Assembly (NCBI GenBank): GCA_964533785.1
Contig: CAZHNG010000038.1
Coordinates: 1 to 28,386 of the forward strand
Source of the DNA: JANQRV01 sp964533785
GTDB lineage: Bacteria; Bacteroidota; Bacteroidia; Chitinophagales; Saprospiraceae
Direction of reading: 5' to 3'
Length of the DNA stretch: 28,386 bases
This document shows, one piece after another, positions 16,791 through 23,910 of this stretch. Each line of letters starts with the position of its first letter. The first letter of the stretch is position 1. The notes beneath the pieces are model-generated. The model had not been told where the DNA came from, did not search any database, and worked only from the letters and a program-made list of their open reading frames with translations. The position numbers and the translations under genes are program-made.

Positions 16791-17825
16791 CTATCCACCC
16801 GCCAGGTTCAGCCAATCCCCTACAAAGTCATTCGAAGTAGTTAGGTCTTTCCGTTTTTTCTTTCCGGTTGCGATTTTATTATACAGTACAATTTGAGAAG
16901 GGCTAAGGTAAGCTTTAGGATCTTCTCCGTGCGCAATAGCATAGTTGACCATTATTTTTTGCTTCGGCAGCATTGGTAAATGCTTGTACACCGTTTTTGA
17001 AAGATAGTATTTCACCTCAGCATCAGGCCGGAAGATTTGTGCTTCTTTTACGCGGTTCTTGCCTAGTATCATAGTAGCACGCTGACGTTGGGAAGCATCG
17101 AGTGTATAAGCTTTATCTGCGCATTCCACGGATTTTGCCTTCTTTAGCAACGTATCATAGCTAAGCACTGCAGCATTGTATTCCACTTTTACTACTTCAC
17201 GGCTATCCATAAACCCAGAAGTCGTCCCAATTACACCTTCTACGGGACCTAATTTCAACTCTCCTGTCCAGAAGCAAAACATGGAAAATATTGCCGTTTC
17301 TTTGGTGTTAGAGTATTCTGCCAAGGTGTGTTCGTAACCTAATTTAAAATAAATCGGCCATTTCTTATTCGTTTTATCGAGAGCATCCGCTATTCCACGG
17401 TATATTTCCAATGGATGGAAGCGACCCATTCTCGGTGTAATGTCTTTTTCTTGATGATCAACGATCCGAACGACGGGATTATTCCAGGAAGGTTCTCCAT
17501 ATTTTCTAAGGATTTCTGCATCCCTCCCCTTCACATTACTATAAATGCAAACTGGCACAAAGGCCTCTTCAATAATATCTTTAATAATAGGACTACTCAG
17601 TACTTCTGTGCCAAAACGAGTGCAATTCGCACAACCGGGTACTTCCTGAAATAATATGAACAAAGGTTTTTGCTGTTTTTTTGACTGAGCCAGCGCCTCA
17701 TCATAATCGCGAATCCAGGTGACCAGGCCCAGTTCGACGGGATTGTCGGGATGAAGTTCCCGGCCGTGTAAGATCAAAGCGGTAAAAAGGAAAAGTAAAG
17801 GAATAATTGAGAAGTGAATTGACAT
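16791..17825 (-). CDS. Exported thioredoxin-fold / MsrA-like fusion protein
   Basis: A 344-residue exported protein from the ATG at 17825 (the longer TTG reading adds 14 residues before the signal sequence). Residues 1-23 are a signal segment. Residues 30-155 are a thioredoxin fold with VPGCANC (C65, C68). Residues about 175-300 resemble methionine sulfoxide reductase A: SMFCFW (C184) aligns with GCFW, GVIGTTSGF with the GV..T..GY segment, REVVKVEYNAAVLSYDTLL with the strand after GHAE, and YYLSKTVYKHL with the C-terminal helix. A segment of about 17 residues that holds the catalytic Tyr82 of E. coli MsrA is missing, and the position of Tyr134 is Cys235. It resembles thioredoxin-like VPGUxxT (seleno)protein families as I remember them; here the U position is Cys. 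A periplasmic redox role is likely, the substrate unknown. Confidence 0.75.
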   Translation of the reverse strand: MSIHFSIIPLLFLFTALILHGRELHPDNPVELGLVTWIRDYDEALAQSKKQQKPLFILFQEVPGCANCTRFGTEVLSSPIIKDIIEEAFVPVCIYSNVKGRDAEILRKYGEPSWNNPVVRIVDHQEKDITPRMGRFHPLEIYRGIADALDKTNKKWPIYFKLGYEHTLAEYSNTKETAIFSMFCFWTGELKLGPVEGVIGTTSGFMDSREVVKVEYNAAVLSYDTLLKKAKSVECADKAYTLDASQRQRATMILGKNRVKEAQIFRPDAEVKYYLSKTVYKHLPMLPKQKIMVNYAIAHGEDPKAYLSPSQIVLYNKIATGKKKRKDLTTSNDFVGDWLNLAGG

Positions 17826-18065
17826 AGATGCTTTTTTAGTTAGGAAAACAAAAGAATAAAAACCCAAGTTGCACTGGAATATGTCCGTAAAATAACGAAT
17901 CGGGTTATATCAAAAATTCTTTACTTAATGCGTTCAAGCTCTTCTTCAATAATCCGTTTCATTCCCAAGGAGGGTTCCAACAAATTAGCGTTAATGATTT
18001 TACCACAAAAAATATGATTTATACATAAATATGTTCTTTTAACTAACCTAGAGCTACAAAATTAC

Positions 18066-18073
18066 TACATTTG
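18066..18073 (+). promoter_or_regulatory. -7 box (TACATTTG) for the cobalamin riboswitch transcript
   Basis: An exact TAnnTTTG box placed so that transcription would begin near 18080, right at the 5' edge of the riboswitch. A clear -33 TTG is lacking. Confidence 0.5.
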
Positions 18074-18079
18074 TTTTGC

Positions 18080-18262
18080 TTTGGTATTTTAGGATCTACG
18101 TCAGTAATATCTTAAAATTTAAAAGGGAATCCGGTGCAAATCCGGAGCAGTCCCCGCTGCTGTAAGTTCTAGTAGCAGCTTTTAACTAAAACCACTGTTT
18201 GGGCTTCACAAGGAAGGCCAGATGGGAAGGGGTTAAAAGCGGAACGAGCCAGAAGACCTGCC
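18080..18262 (+). promoter_or_regulatory. Cobalamin (adenosylcobalamin-type) riboswitch
   Basis: The conserved core is plain: AAAAGGGAATCCGGTG (18121-18136), AAATCCGGAGCAGTCCCCGC (18138-18157) followed by TGCTGTAA, then a variable P6-P11 part with GAAGGCC, and the B12 box AGCCAGAAGACCTGCC (18247-18262). The RNA senses B12 and lowers expression of the downstream receptor operon when B12 is ample. The region from here to the btuB start is about 200 bases and should contain the expression platform. Confidence 0.95.
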
Positions 18263-18317
18263 AGGCGTAATTCGCTCATAGGCTTTCGGAGGAAAAGTTG
18301 CGATGGAAGAATAAGTA

Positions 18318-18340
18318 GACGCTAGATGCTGGATACTAGA
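18318..18340. repeat. Decayed GACGCTA heptamers in the btuB leader
   Basis: GACGCTA, GATGCTG and GATACTA stand head to tail, then GA. They belong to the same heptamer family as the repeats at 1, 21418 and 28311, with two of three units mutated. Confidence 0.5.
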
Positions 18341-18399
18341 AAGTTGGAGTTTAGGCTTCTGTGTACCTGTTATTTACAGATGAGTAGTAGTTTTTCATT

Positions 18400-18467
18400 A
18401 ACTGCTGCACGGACTTACCGTATTTTCCATCCGCTGCTTGCACTCCTGCCTGAAATTAGAAGCAGTT
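18400..18467 (+). promoter_or_regulatory. Candidate helices masking the btuB start
   Basis: AACTGCT (18400-18406) can pair with AGCAGTT (18461-18467), directly before the ATG at 18469. Alternatively CTGCTT (18434-18439) pairs with AAGCAG (18460-18465). These are mutually exclusive and both would hide the initiation region. This is a by-eye proposal for the expression platform. Confidence 0.35.
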
Positions 18468-18468
18468 G

Positions 18469-20376
18469 ATGTTCAATCGAATTTCGCTTATCATTCTGGT
18501 CTTTTTAGTTTGGAGGTTTTCTGTTACGACAGCGCAGGAAAAAGCGGATACTGCTTTAATCTTACCGGTACTTGAAATAGCCGGTACTAAGATCCGTAGT
18601 CAATCAACGGGGAGTTCCGCACAGGCCTGGAACCTTACTGACCTTGCGCAATTACCCGTTAATAATGCCGCCGAATTATTAGCAGCCGAAACGGGTACTT
18701 TTATTAAAAGTTATGGTCTGGGTAGCCTGGCCACCTCTTCCGTACGCGGTGGTAGTGCAGGACATACTTTGGTCTTGTGGAATGGTCTGCCCATCCAGAG
18801 CCCAATGTTGGGGCAATTGGATTTAGCCTTACTCCCGTTAAATTCCGTCGAATCGATTAACTTTCAAAGGGGCGGAAATGCTGCTTTATGGGGAAGCGGA
18901 GCCATCGGTGGCGTACTTTCTCTTTCCAATGAAGCTGATTTCGATAATCGCCTGAGTTTAAATAGCCAAACATTATTGGGAGACTTTGGCCGTTTTCAGC
19001 AACAACTTAAGTTGCAAGCAGGCACTTCAAAATGGCAAAGCGTTTCCCGATTTTCCTACCAGGAAGCTGCAAATGATTTTTACTATACTCCGGCTCCCGG
19101 ACTACCCGAAAAACGACAAAGCAATGCCCGGCTATTTCAGCATTATTTGCTCCAGGATATCTATCTGAAATTGGGTAACAATAAACAACTGGCCGCTCAC
19201 TTCTGGCACCAACAATCCGACCGCGAAATTCCCCCTACTAATGTGCAGAATCGAAGTGATGCTTATCAAATAGATCGTGCTAACCGCCTTATCTTACATT
19301 ACCGCCAGATCGCCAAACGGATGGTATGGCAAATGAAAGCGGGAGTCTTCGACGAACATTTAAATTACTTCGATGATCAAATCCTGTTGGAATCACGCAG
19401 CCATTTCCGCAGCTACCTCGCCGAAGTAACAGGACAGTGGAGTTGGAAAGACCACTATCAAATACTGGCGGGCAACACCTATATCTATACGGAGGCATCG
19501 TCAGCCGGCTACGAATCTGTTCCTTCCGAAAACAAAACGGCTTTATTCCTTTCCTGGCGTTACCAGCGCGACAATTTCCAGAGCCAACTGAGTCTCAGAC
19601 AAGAAATTGTCGACGATAACCGGGTGCCTTTGGTTCCCGAATGGGGTTTTCACTATCGATTCACCCAGCGATTAGACCTGAAGGGAAAAATCAGTAAAAA
19701 TTATCGTCTGCCAACCTTCAACGATCGCTATTGGCAGGTTGGTGGCAACCCGGACTTACTCCCCGAATCCGGCTGGAGCCAGGAATTGACCTTAGAGAAC
19801 CAATGGTCGGGAAAAGATTTCAAATGCTCCCTATCCGCTACGGTATTCAACCGCCATATCGACGACTGGATTCTCTGGAGCATTAAAGAAGGCGATAACT
19901 TCTTCTCCGCCAACAACATCACTAAGGTATGGAGCCGCGGACTGGAACCCCGTTTTTCCTTATCTTATCAATGGAAAGACTTCCAAATTACATGGCGAAG
20001 CGGCTACGACCACATCCGCTCTACGAACCAGGTAGACCTGGCTGCCCCCCAAATGAATGCAGGAGAACAATTGATCTATACCCCCATCCACCAGGCATTT
20101 TCCACTTTTTCTCTCGATTGGAAATCCTGGCACTTGGCTTACCAGCACCGGTATACGGGAACTATAGACGGCATTAACGAACCGGTAGCAGCTTTCCAAA
20201 TTGGTAATATCCGTTTGCAGTATACGATTGACAAGTCTTCTTACCGGGGAACGATCTTTTTGAATAGCAATAACATCTGGAACACCGATTATATGGTCGT
20301 CGAAAGGCGCCCGATGCCCGGCACCAATTACCAGATCGGACTAAATATTTATGTAAACAAAAAACAGAAACGATGA
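18469..20376 (+). CDS. btuB: TonB-dependent vitamin B12 receptor (BtuB-like)
   Basis: A 635-residue outer-membrane receptor that imports cobalamin with energy from TonB-ExbBD. Residues 1-23 are a signal peptide (ending TTAQ). A plug domain covers about 45-165, with the family pattern AELLAAETGTFIKSYGLGSLATSSVRGG, HTLVLWNGLPI, INFQRGGNAALWGSGAIGGV. The remainder is a 22-strand barrel, with the TonB-receptor LKGKISKNYRLPTFNDRYW motif and a terminal strand ending near NYQIGLNIYVN. There is no CarboxypepD-like (SusC-type) N-terminal domain. B12 as substrate is inferred from the riboswitch 200 bases upstream and the compact size. The ATG at 18469 is chosen over the TTG just before it. The stop overlaps the next start as ATGA. 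Confidence 0.93.
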   Translation: MFNRISLIILVFLVWRFSVTTAQEKADTALILPVLEIAGTKIRSQSTGSSAQAWNLTDLAQLPVNNAAELLAAETGTFIKSYGLGSLATSSVRGGSAGHTLVLWNGLPIQSPMLGQLDLALLPLNSVESINFQRGGNAALWGSGAIGGVLSLSNEADFDNRLSLNSQTLLGDFGRFQQQLKLQAGTSKWQSVSRFSYQEAANDFYYTPAPGLPEKRQSNARLFQHYLLQDIYLKLGNNKQLAAHFWHQQSDREIPPTNVQNRSDAYQIDRANRLILHYRQIAKRMVWQMKAGVFDEHLNYFDDQILLESRSHFRSYLAEVTGQWSWKDHYQILAGNTYIYTEASSAGYESVPSENKTALFLSWRYQRDNFQSQLSLRQEIVDDNRVPLVPEWGFHYRFTQRLDLKGKISKNYRLPTFNDRYWQVGGNPDLLPESGWSQELTLENQWSGKDFKCSLSATVFNRHIDDWILWSIKEGDNFFSANNITKVWSRGLEPRFSLSYQWKDFQITWRSGYDHIRSTNQVDLAAPQMNAGEQLIYTPIHQAFSTFSLDWKSWHLAYQHRYTGTIDGINEPVAAFQIGNIRLQYTIDKSSYRGTIFLNSNNIWNTDYMVVERRPMPGTNYQIGLNIYVNKKQKR

Positions 20377-21356
20377 TTCTAAGAAATACCATTTTGACTA
20401 TTTTCGGCCTATTATTGGGATTCACGCCTTTAAGAGCACAAGAAACGATCGACTTTGAAAGCTTTGACATTCCGGTCGATAGTTTCTTGAACGGCAGCGA
20501 CGGCAGCGGTGGGTTTACAAGCGGCAATGTATTCCTGCCGAACACTTACAATCCGGATTTTGGCAATTGGTCGGGTTGGGCGATATCCAGTGCGACTGAT
20601 ACGCTTACGCCCGGTTTTACAAACCAGTACAGTGCCATCACGGGCAGCGGATTTGATGATTCGCAGAATTATGCCGTTTCTTACGCCTTCTCGCCCAGTA
20701 TTATCCGTTTGGAAAATGAAATGGCCGGCCGCACGGTAGAAGGCCTGTATATCACAAATTGCACTTATCCGTACCTCAGCATGCGGGATGGTGATTCTTT
20801 TACTAAAAAATTCGGCGGCGTCACCGGAGATGATCCGGATTTCTTTTTGCTGACCATCAAAAAATACTTGGATGGTGAATTATCGCAAGATAGCGTCAAT
20901 TTTTACCTGGCTGATTTTCGTTTTGAGGACAATGGCCAGGATTATATCGTCGACGAATGGACTTACGTGGATCTTTCTGTTTTGGGAGCGGCGGATAGTT
21001 TGTCCTTCTCTTTGAGCTCCAGTGATGTCGGAGAGTTTGGTATTAATACGCCGACTTATTTTTGCGTGGATAATATCGCCACCGGTACCATTACTGATAT
21101 TAATGATAAGACCTCGCTCAACACCAGGCAAATTAAAGTATACCCCAATCCGACAAAGGATTTTATTCAAATCAGCGCGGAGTCAAATGATCTTTTGCGC
21201 TGTTCTATTTTCGACGGGAATGGTCAATTGGTCATGCAAAAGCTTATTCAGGGTGAGCAGGAGCAAATGGATCTGCAATCGCTTCCGCGGGGTATTTATT
21301 TGTTGCGATTGCAAGGGCAGGAGTTGAGAGCGGTGCAGGTCTTGGTAAAGGAATAG
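20373..21356 (+). CDS. DUF4465-like T9SS-sorted surface protein of the B12 operon
   Basis: A 327-residue exported protein overlapping btuB by 4 bases (ATGA), so it is translated with it and controlled by the same riboswitch. Residues 1-22 are a signal peptide (ending LRAQ). Residues 24-245 read like DUF4465: ETIDFESF, GGFTSGNVFLPN, WSGWAISSATDTLTPGFTNQYSAI, VEGLYITNCTYPYLSMRDGD, a DDPDFFLLTIKKYLDGE stretch, DEWTYVDLSVLG and PTYFCVDNI, a beta-sandwich. Residues 255-327 (IKVYPNPTKDFIQIS onward) are a T9SS sorting domain. DUF4465 proteins recur in B12 loci of Bacteroidota, where surface lipoproteins such as BtuG capture B12; here the protein would reach the surface by T9SS instead. B12 binding is inferred from context only. 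Confidence 0.85.
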   Translation: MILRNTILTIFGLLLGFTPLRAQETIDFESFDIPVDSFLNGSDGSGGFTSGNVFLPNTYNPDFGNWSGWAISSATDTLTPGFTNQYSAITGSGFDDSQNYAVSYAFSPSIIRLENEMAGRTVEGLYITNCTYPYLSMRDGDSFTKKFGGVTGDDPDFFLLTIKKYLDGELSQDSVNFYLADFRFEDNGQDYIVDEWTYVDLSVLGAADSLSFSLSSSDVGEFGINTPTYFCVDNIATGTITDINDKTSLNTRQIKVYPNPTKDFIQISAESNDLLRCSIFDGNGQLVMQKLIQGEQEQMDLQSLPRGIYLLRLQGQELRAVQVLVKE

Positions 21357-21359
21357 CTG

Positions 21360-21400
21360 GGAAGGGAGCGTTCGAGACTTCCTCTCTTAATCTTTTTATT
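21360..21400 (+). terminator. Possible weak terminator after the B12 operon
   Basis: GGAAG (21360-21364) can pair with CTTCC (21378-21382), followed by a T-rich stretch TCTTTTTATT (21391-21400). The stem is only five pairs with a 13-base loop, so this is tentative. Confidence 0.25.
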
Positions 21401-21417
21401 GGAACCTGGAGAAAATT

Positions 21418-21557
21418 TGGACTTTTGACGCTAGATTTTAGGCAACAAAACGCTGATACTCAATGGATATCAATTTTTCAGAATAAATAAATCTCCCTTG
21501 ATTATCAATTAGTTAGAATTTTTTGTCTAACTTCTAGAGTCTAGCGTCAAAAGTCTA
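21418..21557. repeat. Complete palindromic repeat element (MITE/REP-like, ~140 bp)
   Basis: The left arm starts TGGACTTTTGACGCTAGA (21418-21435). The right arm around 21538-21556 is its reverse complement over at least 16 bases. Inside are GTTAGA/TCTAAC (21512-21517 with 21526-21531) and an imperfect TGATAc..ATATCA hairpin near 21455-21473. The first 62 bases recur at 28311 with two substitutions and two extra heptamers; the right arm recurs at 1-50. There is no coding capacity. The right arm overlaps the 3' end of the Lnt-like gene. Confidence 0.8.
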
Positions 21558-22951
21558 GAGAAAATGAAGAATACAACAAATACAACACAGAGGTAAACAA
21601 AGCTATCCCCAATCCAACGGTAAAGAGTAAATACCCGGCCTTTGGGCAAATGAGCCAACATAATCCTGTCGTTCTCATCGAAACTGCTCATTTGAGCTAC
21701 TAGTTCGCCGTAAGGACCGATCGCTCCGGAAAGCCCAAAACGAGTAGACCGAAGAACCGAAAAGCCCTGTTCTACCGCTCTGAATGCCGCCATTTTGGTA
21801 TGGATGGGATCAATACCGCGCCAGTCCGAAGAAGGCAATGCCACCAAGTCAGCATTCAGTTTACCGTGTGCCTGAGCGATGTAAGGAAAGTCATAATCGT
21901 AGCAAATGGCCCCGGCTACTGTAATATCATCCACCGAATGTACTTCAAAAGGGGCCCTTCCTTTCACAGCGGGCTCTCCGGGTACCGGTTCGTGCTTAAA
22001 ATAGGTTTCTGCGATTAAACCATCCGGTTGAAGGAACAAATATTTGTTTTCGTAACGGAATGGATTTTCGGATAACATTAATATATAAGAAGCAATTAAA
22101 GTGATTTGTTGTTCTGCAGCCAAATTAATCAGTGAATCTTGCCAGTCGTCTTCTTCGTTAGGTAAAACAGCCGCTGCTCCTTCATTCCATACGATCAGCT
22201 TCGCATCTGCTTGAGCAGCCTCTTTTGTTCTATCAAAAAGAATAGCAGCATTTTTCCTACGTTGTTCAGCAGTTGGTAAATCAGGCCCACCTACTTCGGA
22301 ATCGGTACCAACTGCCGCAATTTTCAGGGTAGCTTTGCCATAGGATTTACCTAAATCATACCGTAGTGCCCCAAAAGATAATACGGCAATCAATATTATT
22401 CCTGGTAACATTACTTTTTTTAGACTGAACCGTTTGTCATTTATTTCTTGAGCAATAACGGCATTCACCCAGTAGATCAGAAAACCTAATCCGGCCATGC
22501 CAAACAAGGAAAGCGATTGCATCAGCACAATATTATCCATTTGTGTATAAGCAGCAGCACCCCAACTTCCAAATGGCGTAAAAGTATACTGTATCCATTC
22601 CATTACAACCATTAATGCCGGAAATAATAACGAACCAAGCTTTTCATTCCTGAATCGCGCCCATATTAAAAATCCGGGTAAGTGAAAAGCTGCAATCGGG
22701 ATGGAATACATCGGTATAACAAAAACCGGGATAGGATGGGTCGTAATTTTGTAAACTATCACACTCCACGCTACGACGTACATTAAAAAGAACCAAAGAC
22801 GAGACTGCCAGCCGCTGGTTTTTGCCAAATAATATAAAAAAGGAACATAAGCGAACCACCCGAGTACTCCAATGCTATAGGTCATGTGGGTGCTTCCCAG
22901 GAGAACCAACCCCAACAGCAGCCAAATCAATGAATTTATTTTTATTTGCAT
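21527..22951 (-). CDS. Apolipoprotein N-acyltransferase-like protein (Lnt/CN-hydrolase)
   Basis: A 474-residue membrane protein with about six hydrophobic segments in residues 1-200, then a carbon-nitrogen hydrolase domain (about 208-440) and a final membrane segment (448-465). This is the Lnt layout; Lnt adds the third acyl chain to lipoproteins at the periplasmic face of the inner membrane. The Glu-Lys-Cys triad is visible: E257 in IVWNEG, K319 in FKHEPVPGE and C350 in AICYDYDFP. Lnt normally has WPE at the first site and KxxLVPFGE at the second, so this is a divergent member and may use another substrate. Residues 467-474 and the stop are encoded by the repeat arm at 21527-21553. The start lies one base from an 8-bp inverted repeat. 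The Crp/Fnr gene lies 119 bases upstream on the same strand. Confidence 0.8.
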   Translation of the reverse strand: MQIKINSLIWLLLGLVLLGSTHMTYSIGVLGWFAYVPFLYYLAKTSGWQSRLWFFLMYVVAWSVIVYKITTHPIPVFVIPMYSIPIAAFHLPGFLIWARFRNEKLGSLLFPALMVVMEWIQYTFTPFGSWGAAAYTQMDNIVLMQSLSLFGMAGLGFLIYWVNAVIAQEINDKRFSLKKVMLPGIILIAVLSFGALRYDLGKSYGKATLKIAAVGTDSEVGGPDLPTAEQRRKNAAILFDRTKEAAQADAKLIVWNEGAAAVLPNEEDDWQDSLINLAAEQQITLIASYILMLSENPFRYENKYLFLQPDGLIAETYFKHEPVPGEPAVKGRAPFEVHSVDDITVAGAICYDYDFPYIAQAHGKLNADLVALPSSDWRGIDPIHTKMAAFRAVEQGFSVLRSTRFGLSGAIGPYGELVAQMSSFDENDRIMLAHLPKGRVFTLYRWIGDSFVYLCVVFVVFFIFSRLLTLDSRS

Positions 22952-22952
22952 G

Positions 22953-22973
22953 ACTTTTGTTTTCTACAAAAGT
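22953..22973 (-). promoter_or_regulatory. Perfect 8-bp inverted repeat at the Lnt-like gene start
   Basis: ACTTTTGT and ACAAAAGT flank a 5-base loop and end one base before the start codon. This could be an operator or a leader hairpin covering the initiation region. Confidence 0.4.
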
Positions 22974-23070
22974 GGCAGCAAAAAAGGAGCGGTGCATTAT
23001 CATTTGATAAAAAGAGAAGGATTTGGGTTTAATGTCGATAATTTTTTTCATTTAGAATTCATCTGCAGTC

Positions 23071-23658
23071 TTACTTATTCAATGTTCTCCTTAAGCGACT
23101 AAGAGAAATATTGGTTATCCCCAGGTAAGAAGCGATCATCGGATGTGGCGCCAGGTTTTCCAATCCGTCAAAATCTTGTCTGAAACGCAGTAGCCTCTCT
23201 TTGGCGGTCATTGAAGCCAGGCCAATTTCTTTCCTAACCTTCGCAATTAATTCATTCCGCAAGACAGCATTCGCAAATTGGCGGACTTCCTGATTTTCGA
23301 TCATAAGCTCAACCAATGCTTTTTCCTGAAAAGCTCCAATTTCTACTTCCGTAACCGCTTGAAAGTTCAGTAAAGATAAGCCGTGATTAGTACGGGTGAT
23401 ATGTGGAGAAAGTACTGTCGGCCCCTGAAAAAAATGGATGGTTATTTCTTCCCCTTTGGGATTTAAAAGATAGCTGCGACAGATACCGGAGAGGATAAAA
23501 TATTCGTAATTATTAGGGCGATCGCGATGAATAAAAATGGAGCCTTTTTCCAGGGATTGATAATTCAGTAACCGTAAAATCGGCTGAAAAGCTTTGTCGG
23601 AAGTTGGATACACTTTATTGATAATTGTTTTGACTGTTTTTTCTGGATTGGTTGGCAT
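23071..23658 (-). CDS. Crp/Fnr family transcriptional regulator
   Basis: A 195-residue protein with an N-terminal cyclic-nucleotide-binding-like beta-barrel (about 20-120; KGSIFIHRDRPNNYEYFILSG is the typical first half) and a C-terminal helix-turn-helix (about 150-193; MTAKERLLRF, then HPMIASYLGITNISLSRLRR). This short form, which lacks the full canonical E. coli CRP HTH length, is common in Bacteroidota. No cysteine cluster for an Fe-S centre is present, and the phosphate-binding cassette of true cAMP receptors is not conserved, so the signal is unknown. It may control its own region; the 24-base direct repeats at 23665 and 23703 lie directly upstream. Confidence 0.9.
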   Translation of the reverse strand: MPTNPEKTVKTIINKVYPTSDKAFQPILRLLNYQSLEKGSIFIHRDRPNNYEYFILSGICRSYLLNPKGEEITIHFFQGPTVLSPHITRTNHGLSLLNFQAVTEVEIGAFQEKALVELMIENQEVRQFANAVLRNELIAKVRKEIGLASMTAKERLLRFRQDFDGLENLAPHPMIASYLGITNISLSRLRRTLNK

Positions 23659-23664
23659 TAGTAC

Positions 23665-23726
23665 GGGTTTGAACGGGTTAGACGAGTTTTGGGGAGTTCT
23701 ATGGGTTTGAATGAGTTAAACGAGTT
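23665..23726. repeat. Pair of 24-bp direct repeats upstream of the Crp/Fnr gene
   Basis: Bases 23665-23688 and 23703-23726 match at about 21 of 24 positions (GGGTTTGAA..G.GTTA.ACGAGTT), start to start 38 bases. They could be operators for the regulator or copies of a dispersed intergenic repeat. Confidence 0.65.
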
Positions 23727-23810
23727 CATTATTGGAGGTATTCAAAGTAAACGAAAAGCCCTGACAATAAGTTTTAACAATTCATTAGGAGATGAATTCA
23801 GGAAGAATCC

Positions 23811-23818
23811 TATCTTTG
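23811..23818 (+). promoter_or_regulatory. Candidate -7 box (TATCTTTG) for the M23 peptidase gene
   Basis: An exact TAnnTTTG match about 90 bases upstream of the ATG at 23911. No TTG at the expected -33 distance. Confidence 0.4.
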
Positions 23819-23910
23819 CTTAATCTACTATGAATGAAAACCTTTACTGCAGGGCAAAAACAATCCATTATTGAGTTTGTTGCCTAACCTAAACAGGATT
23901 AATAAATCGC

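Noticed and set aside
16659..16844. 61-codon plus-strand ORF after the CotH-like gene
   Set aside because: Its first part is the GCGGATT repeat and its end overlaps the 3' end of the thioredoxin fusion gene on the other strand.
21418..21557. Repeat element considered as an insertion sequence
   Set aside because: It is only about 140 bases with no transposase reading frame, so at most it is a non-autonomous element.
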